A program made the position numbers and the translations under genes. The notes beneath the pieces were generated by a model. It had not been told where the DNA came from and made no database searches. It worked only from the letters and a program-made list of their open reading frames with translations. A stretch of DNA of 64,000 nt from Seriola aureovittata (taxonomy: Eukaryota; Chordata; Actinopteri; Carangiformes; Carangidae). The stretch is from the NCBI RefSeq assembly GCF_021018895.1, contig NC_079375.1, positions 8,836,732 to 8,900,731 on the forward strand, given 5' to 3'. Shown piece by piece: positions 11,251-24,240 of this stretch. The number at the start of each line of letters is the position of its first letter. Within the stretch, counting starts at the first letter, position 1.

Positions 11251-14200
11251 GAAAAAGGAGCTTTCTTTTGTCTGCTTTTGTTATCCCCCAATCTCTCTTA
11301 CCATTTGCAGCAACTTTTGCATAATCTATGCTGTGAGTTAGGTGTCAGTTTCACTATGTAACACAGTGGTAGGTTGGGAATCGATAACCTGCCAGCGAGT
11401 GTGTAAGAAAGAAAGAGAAACAGAGAGACAGGGACTTTGCATGTACCCAATAGAGTGGAGAGATTTCCTTTCTTTGGAACAAAGCACTGATCCCCAGAAA
11501 ATAGCTCACTATTTAGGCAGAGAGCACAAAACATTTCACACCCCATAGCCTCTTGTTGAGGATACCTAGCTAGTACCAATAAGGATCCTTTGTCACCCAA
11601 ACGGTTTGAATTCTTGAAAGTTATTGACTCAGCGTGTGCTGAAAACACTGCAGAGGGATCCTGATCCACTCTGGTTTTACTCTTTGTGTTAACATCCGAT
11701 TTCATTTCATCCCAAAGGTGCTATTTTGGGTTGAGATATGGGGGCTGATCTAAAGTCACTGTTGTGTCACTTATCAGACAAAGTGACATGGTGCGTGATC
11801 TGTTGGATGCATGCATTTTAAACCTGCAATAGCTGACTGCTTCGGCCTGTCAGGGGCAGGAGAAACAAGTTATGAAGACAACATTGATATATGGTCACCT
11901 TTTTAAGTTGATATGGTGAACAAAGTTTCTTATTTATACATCCAGCAGTTGTGAAACAATTGTCTTTGCTTTGTAGTCATGATTCTGGCCACCTGGTGAA
12001 AATAAGTAATATTCAAGCAGTATTCACTCTGTTTTCGATCTGTTTTTGTCTCTACAGAGTCTCTCACAATTTTATCAGGGAAATGTCTGGCTACTTAGCT
12101 GCTCAGTGCTCCATAAGAAACAAATATTGAGAGAAATGCATTTAATTTTTCATTAATTTTTGAGCAGATCTAAATACAGCACTTACTACACATATATATA
12201 TATAGCACTTAACATTTCATTGCTCCCTTTTCTTCAGTGAACTTTCTCCTCCTGGTGCTGCTAAGCTCTTAGCTACAGAATGATGAATTTGCTGCTTCCG
12301 CTCCTTTACTCTTGCATCTTTTATAATGATGTTGAAGCACAATACAGCACCTGTATTTTTGCATGCCCTCTTGGATTTGGTTGAGGAAATTTGATGAAGG
12401 TTGCTCTGTGTGCGCAGTTGACACTTGTGCTTTAGTGTGTTCCTGTGCTATGGGTACCTCCAAATTCCAAAACTTGACAGCCAGCTGTGGGAAGAGCAGC
12501 CTTTTTAATGTATGAAGTGCTAGCAAATTCAGTCTTTTGATTGCAGTCATGTTTACTTGTGAGTCTGTGTTTTCTGACATAGTATCAAGGCTGCTGAAAA
12601 CTGAAGTTTTGGATGTCCAGATCTACACACCAGCACATGAAGACACAGCTACAAAGACACAGAGCGGCTTGTGTTCTTTCTGTGTTCCTTTTTCCTTTCA
12701 AGTCTGCAAGATTGCATTCACAAGTACGGTGGCTTGGCGTCCAGATCCAGTAATTGCTTGGCTCAGACCTAGTGGATAGATGAATGCATTCACTCTACAT
12801 ACTGACCCTGATATCAGCATTGCAATATTTACTGTGATTATGGGGCCAGGTGGCATTTTTCTACTCATCACTTTGAAAGCGTTAATGCTCATGTGGCTAA
12901 TGTACCCTCTTCAAATTCTTAGCTGGAAGCCAGCATTGATCTCCTGCTGTCTGCTGAGCCACTCCGAGCCTAGAAGAGTTGTTTGTTTGGAGATGCTCCT
13001 CCGCACACCATTGTTGTACAGAGCTGGTATTTACATACCTGGTCCCCCTGTGCGTGTGTGTGTGCGCGTGTGTGTGTGACCAGCCTGGAGTCTTGCTTTT
13101 TCTCTCCTTGTCCTCTAATCAGCAAGCCATTTTAGCCCACAGCATAGCCACTGACTAGAATTTCGGTACATTTTATTGCATGTCCAGAGAGCAGCCATTT
13201 CTTGCCACTTTTGGTTGTTTTTGAGTTGCTAGAAATGGCACATCTACCATTATAAACACATTCAAGGTCACTTGAACCACACATCTTGCCACTTCTAATT
13301 TACTTGAACCGTAACTGAACATTTTATCTCTACATTATTTGTACTTGAGCTTTAGTCACACAGGAATCTGGAGGAGCAATGTTTTTGTGTAAACACCAAG
13401 GTGTGCCAGATAAAGTGGTGTGTATATGTGTGTATACTTATAAAGTGTGAGTCTTCTTGTTGCACCCTCAGGGGTTGATGGCTGAGCTGCTTGGGAGGGG
13501 AGCTGCAGTATTTACCACCTGCTATGAAACAAGCCTTCTGTGCAACTGTGATAGTGTCATAGCAAGTGAAATGAAAGTGATGCCTCTCCATATCAATGCG
13601 TCCTGTTTTTAGAATAATATTGTCATGGCATTCCTACTTTTATTAGATTCTGTACAAGTGGTAAGTTAGGAGGCAAAAAGAGGAGACAGAGTGAGAGTGG
13701 GGATGACAGGTAACAATTGTCATGTTCATTTCTGTCTGACAAGCTGTTGGCTCCCTGGGATATTTCCATCCAGAGGATGAGTAGTCTCAGCTAATGTCCA
13801 TGTTTCAATGTCACTTTATGCCAACAAAATCAGAGATGCCAGCTTTGTCTTTTCATATAAATTAAAAACTATCATTATCAGAAACAAGACTTGGTTGAAG
13901 ATTTTTAGGTAGTTGTCTTTCTTCTAAACTCTTCTTATATTGGCTGTTTATTAGCAACACACCCTAGTGCATTATCATCACTAACTGGACTACATTGTTG
14001 AATAGATTTGTCAGGGGGGGAAAAAATGATTTCAACAAGAGTGGAACTTTCTTTCCCTTTGACATTGTTGCACATTCTCAGTTTTATTTCTTAAATCTGT
14101 CACACTTTCACCATTTACATCTAAACCTATTGTTGGTCTGAAACTGCTGGCTCTGCAGCTCTAACTGCATGCACCTCATACACTGGTCCCCTGGGATGCC

Positions 14201-15919
14201 CAAAACTGCCTTGGGTGTTCTCAACAATGAGATGAGTCAGACAGAGTGGGAATTCATTTTGTATCTTTTCATAATTTCATCCAAGTTAGAAAACCCCAGT
14301 GCTTCCTGGTGAGAGAAAATTTGTACAACATGTTTTTCTCCTTACTGACACAGATTCTTCCATGGAAGAGGATTAGGTTTCTTGAGCATGAGTGCACTTG
14401 TCATATTATATGTAGTTTACAGTATTGTGTGCTAAATCCCTGCCTCTATTGCCTCTTGTGTATGTTCCTCCCATGTGTTTTGTTAGGTCTTGGTGATTGG
14501 TGAAAAGGGTTGGATAAGTGTATAAAAACTTTATGCTCCTTGGGATTTGCAGGTTTCCCATCGGGGCTCTCGGCTGAATGGGGAGTAGCCCTCTGACCAT
14601 GCTGATGTGAAGCTTCATTGCCTTTGTACCACATGTATGCTGTATCAGTTGTGTCTGTACTAGTGACATCAGGGCAAATCCTGGAACAGACTCGATACTG
14701 ATTTTGGGGAGTTGTTTTTTTTCCATTATGCATCGGTCATAACACTAATTCACCAATTGCTCAATGTTGTACTTTTGCTTGCTTTACTGATGTCAGCAGC
14801 CATTTGTTATGACATTGTGAAATACTGGATCATTATAATTAAAAGAATTTAGCATCTTGGTTTCTTCCAATCTCTTCTTAATATGCTCATGCTGCGACAC
14901 AGGGAGTGGATTAGGTTCTAGCTGAACACCGAGAACTGCAGCGAAATGCAGTAAAGCTGACAGAGAACAAGCTGTAAGTTTGGTGGTGAGTGTGATTCAT
15001 TGGACTGTTGACCTTCCTTTAAGGGAGATGATGAACAACCTGGTACCAGACCCTGGGCCTCAGGCCCTGCTCTCCCTCTCAGCTGTCTGCAGCTTCACCT
15101 TCAGCTCACATTCAATCACTCTGGCAGCCATCGGCTGATAAATGTCCACCATATGGCTACCTTCCTCACCTCTTGCTCCATCCTGCAAAACAAACAACAA
15201 AATGTCACCGCTACTGCACTGGTGCCACCTAGTCCTCCCATAAGCACCATATCCCTTCCAATTTGCCCCCTTTGCCCATAATAGCCTGCATTACTACAGC
15301 TAATGGAGGAGATGACGGACAAATTGGTGCTCTGTTGCCTTTGCTAAAGCACATTGGCTTGAAAATGCAGTATTAGTGGTATGTTTTATCTTCTTTTTTA
15401 AGGCAGGTATTAGAAATAAAACTTATCTACTCGTTTTTTTAGTGAGTATTATTTTATGTATGAGTTTTATTGCATCACCCTCGAAAAAAGAGCTTGTCTT
15501 GCCCTGATAAACCTCTCAAACTTGTAACCTACAGTCAAGCCTGACTCTTTTCCTTATCAAAACATGCACACAAGAATGTCCAGGGCTTTACCTGTGAAAG
15601 AAGACTATATTTCTTTGTCTTTTTTATAAAAGAGGCCTGTATTGGCCTGCAGTGGCTTTTTCTGAAACCCTGTAGTAGATGGTATGGTCTCGCCTGCTGG
15701 TATGTCTGGGGAGACAAGAAGAGGCACCTATTATAAGTCCTGATGAATTTCTGCTCAGCCTTAGGGATGTTGCCTCGGTGGGAGATGGCTTGAGGGTCCC
15801 CTGCAAAATTCATTAGCACACACATCACGTTTAAAGTACTGAATTATTCCAAAATGACAGGTGCAATGGGCAGGGACGTCATGACAATAAATTCACAGTG
15901 AAATTAGAAAAATTAATAT
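11251..15919. other. Gene-free sequence
   Basis: No gene supported. Overlapping short frames occur (for example 135 codons at 11298-11705 minus and 103 codons at 12269-12580 minus) but none shows a domain, signal or family pattern. An impure (TG)n tract lies at 13049-13079, and a (TA)n near 12192-12205. The 14890-15340 part is less AT-rich than its surroundings and free of recognised repeats; it could be conserved non-coding DNA, but this is unproven. Confidence 0.45.
13049..13079. repeat. Short (TG)n microsatellite with CG interruptions
   Basis: Alternating TG with three CG steps over about 31 bases; alternating purine-pyrimidine DNA of this type can adopt the Z form. Confidence 0.9.
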
Positions 15920-17049
15920 TATTCACTCATTGAGCACTTTATTAGGACCACATGTGCTCCTGCTTATTGTGCAATTATCCAGTCAGCCAATCATGTGGCA
16001 GCAGTGCAATGCATAAAGGCATGCAGATACTGGTCAGGTGCTTCAGTTAATGTTCACATCAAACACTAGAATGGAGGAAAACATGATATCAGTGACTGTA
16101 TATTTATACATCAACCAGTCTGGCTGGTTTGAGTATTTCTGAAACTGCTGATCTCCTGGGATTTTCACACACACAACAGTCTCTAGAGTATTTACTCAGG
16201 ATGGTGCCACAAACAAAAAACACCAGTGAGTGGCAGTTCTGCGGATGGAAACTCCTTGTTGATGAGAGAGGTCAGAGGAGAATGGTTAGACTGATTGGAG
16301 CTGACAGAAAGGCTATGGTAACTCAGATAACCACTCTTTACAATTGTGGTGAACAGAACGTAGCTCAGAGTGAACAGCATGTTGAGTCTTTTAGATGGAT
16401 GGGCTACAACAGCAAAAGACCATGTCAGGTTCCTCTACTGTCAACCGAGAGCAGAAATCTTGTGTGACAGTGGGCACAGGCTCACCAAACTGGAACGTTG
16501 AAGACAGGAAAAATTTAGCCTGGTCTGATGACTCTCAATTTCTGCTGAGGCAGCAGACAGTAGGGTCAGAATATTGCATCAACATCGTGAATCCATGGAC
16601 AGAACCTGCCCTGTGTCAACAGTCCACGCTGGTAGTGGTGCTGTAATGGTGTGGGGACTGTTTTCTTGGCACACTTTGGGCCCCTTAATACCAGTCAATC
16701 ATGGTTTGAATGCCACAACCTGTCTGAGTGTTGTTTGCTGATCACATGCATCCATTTATGGCCACAATTTACCATACTGTAATGGCTACCTCCAGCATGA
16801 TAATACACCATGTCACAAAGCAATCACCTCCATCTGGTTTCATGAACATGACAATGAGTCCTCAGTCACCAGATCTGAATCCAATAGAGCACCTTTGAGA
16901 TGTGGTAGAACAAGAGATTGGCAGCAATGTGTGCAGCTGACAAATCTGCAGAAATTAGGAATGTTTCTCACCCACAAAGACATGATGTAAAGGGCTGGCC
17001 TGCCCAGTGTTAGTATGGTGTTCCTAATAAAATACTTCTGGGTGGAATA
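15920..17049 (+). mobile_element. Degenerate Tc1-like transposon, second family, near full length
   Basis: The left end carries TTCACTCATTGAGCACTTTA followed by TTAGGACCAC. The right end carries TGTTCCTAATAAAATACTTC, which matches the inverted left end (CACTTTATTAGG). TA dinucleotides lie at both borders. Length (about 1.13 kb) is close to a complete element of this group. The interior encodes a broken transposase, listed separately. It is a different family from the element at 10110 and the same family as the minus-strand copy at 52623-53440: both share the untranslated block TGATGTGAACATTMACTGAAG (written as on the minus strand). Confidence 0.92.
16129..16975 (+). pseudogene. Tc1-like transposase, frameshifted
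   Basis: Transposase relics occur in order but in different frames. The helix-turn-helix and linker region is at 16129-16467 (ISETADLLGFS, WQFCGWKLLVDERGQRR, ADRKAMVTQITTLYNCGEQ). The first catalytic Asp sits in AWSDDSQFLLR (about 16527). VMVWG and FSWHTLGPL follow near 16645-16680. The second Asp is in QHDNTPCHK (about 16799), and the catalytic Glu is in LNPIEHL (about 16887). All three acidic residues are still recognisable. The frames differ (positions modulo 3 are 1, 0, 2 and 0), so several indels have broken the gene, and about 100 bases around the block that should precede CACAGTCACCAGATC are missing. Translation of a functional enzyme is not possible. Full length would be about 340 residues. 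Confidence 0.9.
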
Positions 17050-18406
17050 TATATAGGGTTTAAGTAATTAAAGATTTGTTGAAGAATCTGTGACTTTTGA
17101 TTGCATTCTTAATAAATTGCCTTAATTTCTGTGCTCTGGTCAGCAGGACGAGTGCATAGCATTGTGTTGATGCTATAATGAGACCACCCTGTGAGGCATT
17201 AGGTTTCTTAGGTTTCCTTGGAAACACCCATTAATTATGATGCCCTAGTATGAATGAGCACATTATCTAGCAATGCTATGTAACATTTTAATGTTGCTAT
17301 TTAAATGCAAATTCTGACTTAATGACCTCAATTGAATTCCAATGAATAGTTTCAATTTCAATGTTTTTATGCCTTTTTATGTCCATGAAAACTTTGAAAT
17401 TGTTCCAGCATTGCATCATGGTCACTCATTTTCAGTGCACAAACCACACACACACACACACACAAAAAAAATATTAAAAGAACAAAAATAGCTTCATGTG
17501 TATTGTGGAGAACAAACCCACAGTCTGTTGTTGTTCATGCAAAATAGCAGAGTGTCATTAATATAAATATTCCTTTTGTGAATTGATTGTGGAATTAATT
17601 CTTTGGAATAAAGTGTCAAGATATTGGTGTTTAACAGTCCCCACACAGTATAATCGACAATTAGGTGAAATTTAAAGGTAAAAGAGACTAACATAGCTCT
17701 GGCCTAAAAGAAATTCATAATCTCTCCTATGCCTGGCGTCATGGTGGGTCCCATCGCGTGCTGTTGAGCACATGCCTGAGCTGTAACCTTGGCCAATCCT
17801 CCAGTCCCTGCAGGGCTCATGCCGGTCAGAGTGGGTTGTAATACGACTAATCAGACGCTTTAACTTTTATGTAAATTGCCCTGGCTTATGAATCTTTAAA
17901 GAGGTGATGTCAAAGACAAAAGAGGGCGGGATGAGGGTAGGTGAGTGAATGGTGAACTGTCAGAGATGTGAGCACTACATCTGATTACCCAGTGCTGCTG
18001 GAAAGACACTCTCTCACACACTAATGAAGTCTTATAATTAGCCAAATTAGTGATGCTGCAGTCAAAACTTGCCACAGATATCTCCAAAAGTGCCTGTTTT
18101 GAATGTTGCAGTAGTTTGACAGGCTTCTATCACAGCTATGACGTTCACATGAGGATCTCCTGTCATCTCAGATATGAAATGTTCTTGTAGGTTAAAGACG
18201 TAGCAATATTTCACTCATCCCACTTAATGACCCAATTTAAAGGTAAAGGAAGAGAGTAATTGTTGTGCCTTCAGGTGCGATGAAGCAACATCCAAATATA
18301 GACAGCAACAGATTAACAGTGACATACAGATTAACAGTTTTGCTCAACTGAGGTAACCGTAATTACTGACCTGCATTCTGTGCTACCCAAGGCTCCTTTT
18401 TAAGCA
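17050..18406. other. Gene-free sequence
   Basis: A (CA)10 tract lies at 17445-17464 followed by a short A run. The 17735-18070 part is less AT-rich, has no recognised repeat, and includes TAATTAGCCAAATTAG (18037-18052). It is a reasonable candidate for a conserved non-coding element, though unproven. No gene seen. Confidence 0.45.
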
Positions 18407-19124
<718 letters not shown>

Positions 19125-19344
19125 TAGAGCTAGAATTATATAATAAATGGATTAGTTGATTGACAGAAAATGAAGTGGAAACTATTCTGATAACATTTTT
19201 AACTGTTTCAGTCATTTTACAAGCAAAAATGCATGGGGAAAATGTGTGGGTTCTTTCAATTTTGAGAAATTATGACTATGAAATGTATTAATCAAGAAAG
19301 TAATCATGAGATTGACAATCAAAATAATTTTTTGTTGCAGGCTT
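19125..19344. mobile_element. hAT-type MITE, internally shortened
   Basis: One end reads TAGAGCTAGAATTATATAAT then GGATTAGTTGATTGACAG and AAACTATTCTGATAA; the other end contains TATTAATCAAGAAAGTAATCA, ATTGACAATCAAAATAA and TTGTTGCAGGCT. Both ends are diverged forms of the inverted repeat 'tagggctgcaac ... ATTAATCG' found in very abundant teleost hAT MITEs. The internal block TTTTACAAGCAAAAATGC also fits. The middle is shorter than usual. Related pieces occur at 49133-49512 and 60495-60612. Confidence 0.65.
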
Positions 19345-19480
19345 ATTATATACATCAATGGATCAAATATGAGTTTCTTATTCTTTGCTTTTTTAAAGAA
19401 TAATCTAAATAGTTTGAATTTAAAGGTGTGTGTGTGTGTATATGTACAATAACTTATATAGCCAATTACTTAATAGCCTC

Positions 19481-19685
19481 TAGAGCCACAGGGCAGCTGT
19501 AGAGGAGGTAGAGGCGGGCGGCCACAAATCAGATACTGAACCCCAAATTGCCCCTGATGGCGTGGTGTGTGTATGGAAGTGATGTATGAATGTGTGAGTG
19601 AGTGGGTGAATGTGGCAAGTATTGTGAAGCACTTTGAGTGGTGGATAAGAGTATAAAAGTGGTATAAAAGTACAGTCCATTTACT
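19481..19685 (+). repeat. Dispersed repeat with LINE/SINE-type 3' tail
   Basis: Landmarks are ACTGAACCCCAAATTGCCCC, GATGGCGTGGTGTG, GAATGTGTGAGTGAGTGGGT, GTATTGTGAAGCACTTTGAG and TATAAAAGTACAGTCCATTT. The closing part (AAGCRCTTTGAG, a spacer, TATAAAAG/TACAGTCCA) is the tail shared by many teleost L2-type LINEs and SINEs. No poly-A or flanking duplication is evident. The minus frames at 19470-19694 are shadows. Confidence 0.6.
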
Positions 19686-22600
19686 GTTTACCATGTTTAT
19701 CCAATACTTTTTACAGCCTTTTTCTTAAGACTATCAGGAAATAGATGTTTTGTAAGAACTTAAACTTAAAAAAATATATATTGTGTTTGCCACCTTCTAA
19801 GAATCAATGCAACATTTTGATATAAAGTCTCATACTTTTTTGAATTCTTTTGTTTTAACCACAATATCTCTTCATGGCAACTTAATCAAGAGCAGGGGTT
19901 TTGTGGTAATGTTGAGTCAACTAACCACACTCAGCTGAGGACAGGGAAATATTGTACTCTAGTTGTGGTTAAATATTGGAAAAGGCAACTCTTGAGATGG
20001 GACTTGTTGTCTTTTTCAATATTAAACCCAAAACCACAGTTGTTCTCTAACCTAAACTAAGTGTTTAAAGTGTAAACGGAAACCTGACCACACGAGGGAA
20101 ACAGGACACATACACCGATCCCAGGTGTCAAACTTCTGACCACCCACTCTGCCCTTTACCTTATAACCTCTCTAAAGATCTCACACTTCCTGGATTGGGA
20201 AACCTACACCACTGAACATCCAGGCTGCAGTTATGTCTCCTCTAAAATGCATTTAGCAAAACAAGTTACTAGTCTATCAATGTGCGAGATAGTTTTGCCT
20301 TCCAACATGGTAAATTATTTAAGATTTATTTGTCAAGTTTTGTTCCAAAATTTCAATACATTCTTTTTTATAGAAAGAACATGTCTGAAAATGGTGGATA
20401 TGTTTTGGTGCAGTGGTTGACTGACTGGGTAATTAGTGAACTTTGTGTATTCACTCTTAATTGAACTGAAATACAAAATAATAGATGTGCACTTTGTTCA
20501 TACGCTGCAATCTTACTCTTAACTTGAAGTGTGTTTTTCCTGTAGTGACAGCCTCCCAGTTAAAAATGTTTTTCAAGCGTTTTAGAAAACTAGACAGACT
20601 GAAAGTCTCACATCCAAATAAAGATTACCCTTGGCACTAAACGTGTCCATGTTTGATATGACTAGGAAGATGAGACGTTAGATGAGGCTGTCTCACAAAG
20701 TGATGTGATAGTTGTACAATATGTAAGCAACTAGTTTTGGAAATGTTTTTTGCCTGGAGCAGAAATAGCCACTAAAAACAAATCTAAATCATTCCTTCAG
20801 TTTTTTGTCAAGCAACATTTCGTGGGAGAAAGAACAAGTTAAATGGTGTCTATCAGGTGCCATTAAATATACAAATTTTTTTGCATCAGGGGATTTTTGT
20901 CTCTAAAAAAGCAAAGATCACCCTCCCATTAAAATATGAAATTAATTAGAAGTTAATGGTTTAGAGTTGCAGTTAAGACAACAATGTAGTAAACCAGTAA
21001 ATGGTCTCTGCATCCCTGATGAGAAAGCTTGGTTTTGCATCAAAGGCGTTCATAGCCATCAAGTAATACAAACATTGTTATAGGGTTTACTTTATATTGC
21101 AATTTTATGATAGGTTGTCTGAGCCATTAGGTCGTCTTCAAGTTTTGGCCTCCGTTTACTTCCTCTCTCTCTTCTGGGAGATGTACTCTTCAGGTCAGCA
21201 ACACATGATGATGATATTTTCCATTTTCTTCATTCCCTTATGAAACTTTCTTGGGTTGCCTTCTTGGCTCCTTTGAAGATCTGTGTAAATATGCAAAACC
21301 AGATCATATACTCATCTATCAAAAATTGCTTCAGAAAACTAGGTTTACATTTAGAGTGTCCTTCTTCTGTCTTCGCCCGACTTCATCTTGGGTTTTTGTA
21401 ATTAGGCCATGATTGGATTAAGAGAGGAAATGCTGGGGACACGGAGAGACTGTTTCGCTACTGAGTATAATCCACTTTTAGACCAACTGTTTCTGCAGTG
21501 TCTCTGATTGTTGGAATTTACTCTGCATTAAAAGTGCTTGGCTAATGACAACTAGACACAGTGATTTTTTTTTTCTCTTCTCTGTTTTTCTTTTTGTTGA
21601 ATTCTTGGTAAAATAATTACACTGTTAGTCATACATAATGTATATTTTTCACTTTGATTACTGCCCATGATACTAAAAACTAATGCTCACATCTCGGAGT
21701 CAAAGAAAGAAGCTAAATTGATTTCTTTTTTTTAATTTTGGTTACAAATAGCTTAACTAAGTGGTAAACACGCTGCAGATGTTCTGTATCTCAGTTTGTG
21801 TGATCAGCCCATCACGTAGAGGTGCTGATGCAGCTTCATTACAGCAATTAGTCTTTTTTTTTCATCACATGGAGGAACAACTGTTCCTGGACAGAGCAAA
21901 AAAACATGAAAACCTGCTGCAGAAACTTGATGACATGCACTCTTTTTCTCAGTTTTTATAAAATTCTTGGGTTGCTGTGAAAGAGTGAAGCAGAAGTGCA
22001 AGAGAAAGGGAGGAAACAATCTCAAGATGAAGGTTTATCCGTGTGTTTCAAAGAGACTATCTCTCCATGTTGGAGACAATCTGACTGATCTCGCAGAACA
22101 AAGGCAGTATGAAAATAACTATGCTTCTGGCGCTGCGCTCTAACTTATTTTAAGAAATCAGCAGAACACAGAGGCCGGTGTAAGACCATGGCACGATGCA
22201 ATTATAGTCTATATCAAAACAGAATCTGAGGTCAGATGTTTTGCAGCTCACTGTTTGATTGTTTTTCTTATTGCATTATTGCACAGCCAGGATAACACTG
22301 ACACTGACTGGTGAAATAGCCCCCTGTCAAAACCCATTCACTCACTGCAAATTAATTCCCGTCTCTTTCCTTTTCAGCTGAATGGAAGTTTGAAGCCGAA
22401 ATAATGCGCTTTTCTCATTTAGACTGCTCTCTTTGTAGAAAGGGAGGTCATTCATATGAAAATGAATAACCAAGCAGATTGTCTGATTTAACACACTCCT
22501 ATGGGGATGCATATCGCCTGAACAAATGCAGTGATGTACAAGCTGACTTAATTGGAAGTAATGAGGAATTGCCCAGCAAGGTTTTATGCATTTGGAGAAA

Positions 22601-22935
22601 TGTATACTTACTGTGAAGGGGCTCCTTACTCTAAGTGTGAGGTTAAAAATATATAAATATATGTATACAGTAAATAAAAACTGCACTGTGACTAAATTAC
22701 TGTTAAATAAGATCTGATTTATGTGGTGCTGCAAAACAATTTTCTGTGCAGCTTCCTACAATATTCAAAAGTAATTTTAGTGTCTTCTGTGCCTGCAGCA
22801 AACAGGTTAGTTTAACATACAAATGCAACCTCAATGGAAAAATAACTAATCCCTGGACTTTTTCCTCTACACAAGTAGTATATATATATCTATAATATAA
22901 ATGTACTGTGACAGTCATGTATTTTAGTTGTAACA
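19686..22935. other. Gene-free sequence
   Basis: No gene or recognised repeat. Frames such as 21761-21961 have no domain. An AT-rich patch is at 22645-22690 and a (TA)n near 22879-22890. Confidence 0.5.
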
Positions 22936-23760
22936 TTGAATTTAGTTTTTGGTGTAACCAGTTTCCTCAACCCGCTTCCTCTAGTTTTAGTACAGTTTAT
23001 GAGTTCCTACATTTCCCAGAATCCCCTTTGGTAGCCCGTGAGAACAGGTGTGAAATAGTTGATTTTAGATATGGGTGTTTTGTGTAAGTTGAGAGAAAGA
23101 GCAACAGTGAAAAGAAAGTAGCAGAGTTTTTCATAGCACTTTCTGAAAGTGCATCATGTCTTGTGGCTGTATTGAATTCTGGTCAAGTGAGGCCACCATT
23201 GGTTGAAAAGTGGGTTTCATATTATGATTGTTAAACGCCAGAGCAAAGTAGAAAGTCTAAGAGTTCTTTTTTTACTCTGAAGGGCAATATTTAACTGATG
23301 TTATAGATACCCGAGTAATGTCCTGCTGTCACACTCCTGGCTTGGTTGAAATACTTGGCCTCTACTGAGGACGGTTAACATTCATGTTTATCTGCGGCGT
23401 TTAGTTTGGTTCACACAAGTTTGAAATATGGCAGCAGAATCTGTACTGCTGACGCGAATGGACTAAAATCGTGGCGCTAATTAAAAATAATGAGCTGTGG
23501 TGGCTTCGCCAGCTATAGGGTAAGACGACTGATATCATGAACTTAAGTAGCATTATTTCGTATGGGCAGTGTTTTTAGTTCACTATGTTCTTGTTGTGAT
23601 CTGACCGTCTCTATAAATTTACCTTGTGGATAATAAATTCCATGGAAACAGGCTTTGATATCATCTTAGAAGTAAGAAAAGGGCGTTTTGTTCCACCCCT
23701 CTCTCCATAAAGTTGTGCAACTAAATAGCAACCGTAGAAAAGTTAAATTCTTTTATCAAC
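22936..23760 (+). repeat. Possible dispersed repeat with a ZNF143/STAF-like site
   Basis: This stretch has more CpG-derived dinucleotides than its surroundings and phrases that I vaguely associate with teleost dispersed repeats (GTTTATGAGTTCCTACATTT, ATATGGCAGCAGAATCTGTA, GCTGACGCGAATGGAC). I could not find a second copy in the window or terminal repeats, so the assignment is weak. Confidence 0.25.
23006..23030 (+). promoter_or_regulatory. ZNF143/STAF-like motif
   Basis: CCTACATTTCCCAGAATCCC then CTTTG closely follows the ZNF143 (STAF) SBS consensus, ACTACAATTCCCAGAATGCC-type, with about two or three differences. Such sites occur in promoters and CTCF-associated loops, and also within repeats. 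No promoter or transcript evidence is visible here. Confidence 0.4.
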
Positions 23761-23862
23761 ATAATATGGAAAAATTTTTAATGAACGCATCTGCTCCAAA
23801 TCTTTCACTGATAACTTTAGTTGCTCTTTCAATGTTTTTATTTTGTTTTGGCAACTTAATAG

Positions 23863-24220
23863 CCTGACCTGCCAGATGGTTTATTACGCAGAATCATCTG
23901 GGAAGGCTTCGTTGGAAACTGTTCGGAAAAGGGCAGTCACTTTCAAAAAATATTTGGCAGGTGATTTGATCTGTCTATCTAGATGATGTAGTAGGAGAGT
24001 GCCGAAGAAAGCATGTTGGTAGATGATTGCTGTCTTGCTTTCTTTGTAGGGAGAATATGTGCATAAAAGTCGCTCTTATGAATACCAAAACAGTTGCTTC
24101 CTTGTAGCTGCCAGTTGTTCCTCCCTCACAGGACGCTGATTGGTCCAAACCAGTGTGGTTTGGCCACAAGCCAATAGCTTGGGGCTTGGCAAGATGGATT
24201 CTTGCTTGCATGAAATCCAG
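23863..24220 (+). repeat. Dispersed repeat X, copy 2
   Basis: Second copy of the repeat at 2381-2837, same orientation, about 100 bases shorter because the central part differs. The left block (23870-23965) and right block (24113-24215) align without large gaps; I estimate 80-85% identity by eye. The right block carries the 7-bp hairpin ccaaacc/ggtttgg (24145-24151 and 24157-24163), where copy 1 has ccgaacc/ggttcgg. The 88-codon minus frame at 23975-24241 is a shadow. Confidence 0.7.
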
Positions 24221-24240
24221 CTGCCTTGATAGGGTTAGCA

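Noticed and set aside
11298..11705. 135-codon minus-strand frame, the longest outside a microsatellite
   Set aside because: No domain or signal recognised; composition resembles random translation.
12269..12580. 103-codon minus-strand frame
   Set aside because: Open and fairly long, but no recognisable domain, no splice context and no codon pattern; length is expected by chance in 64 kb.
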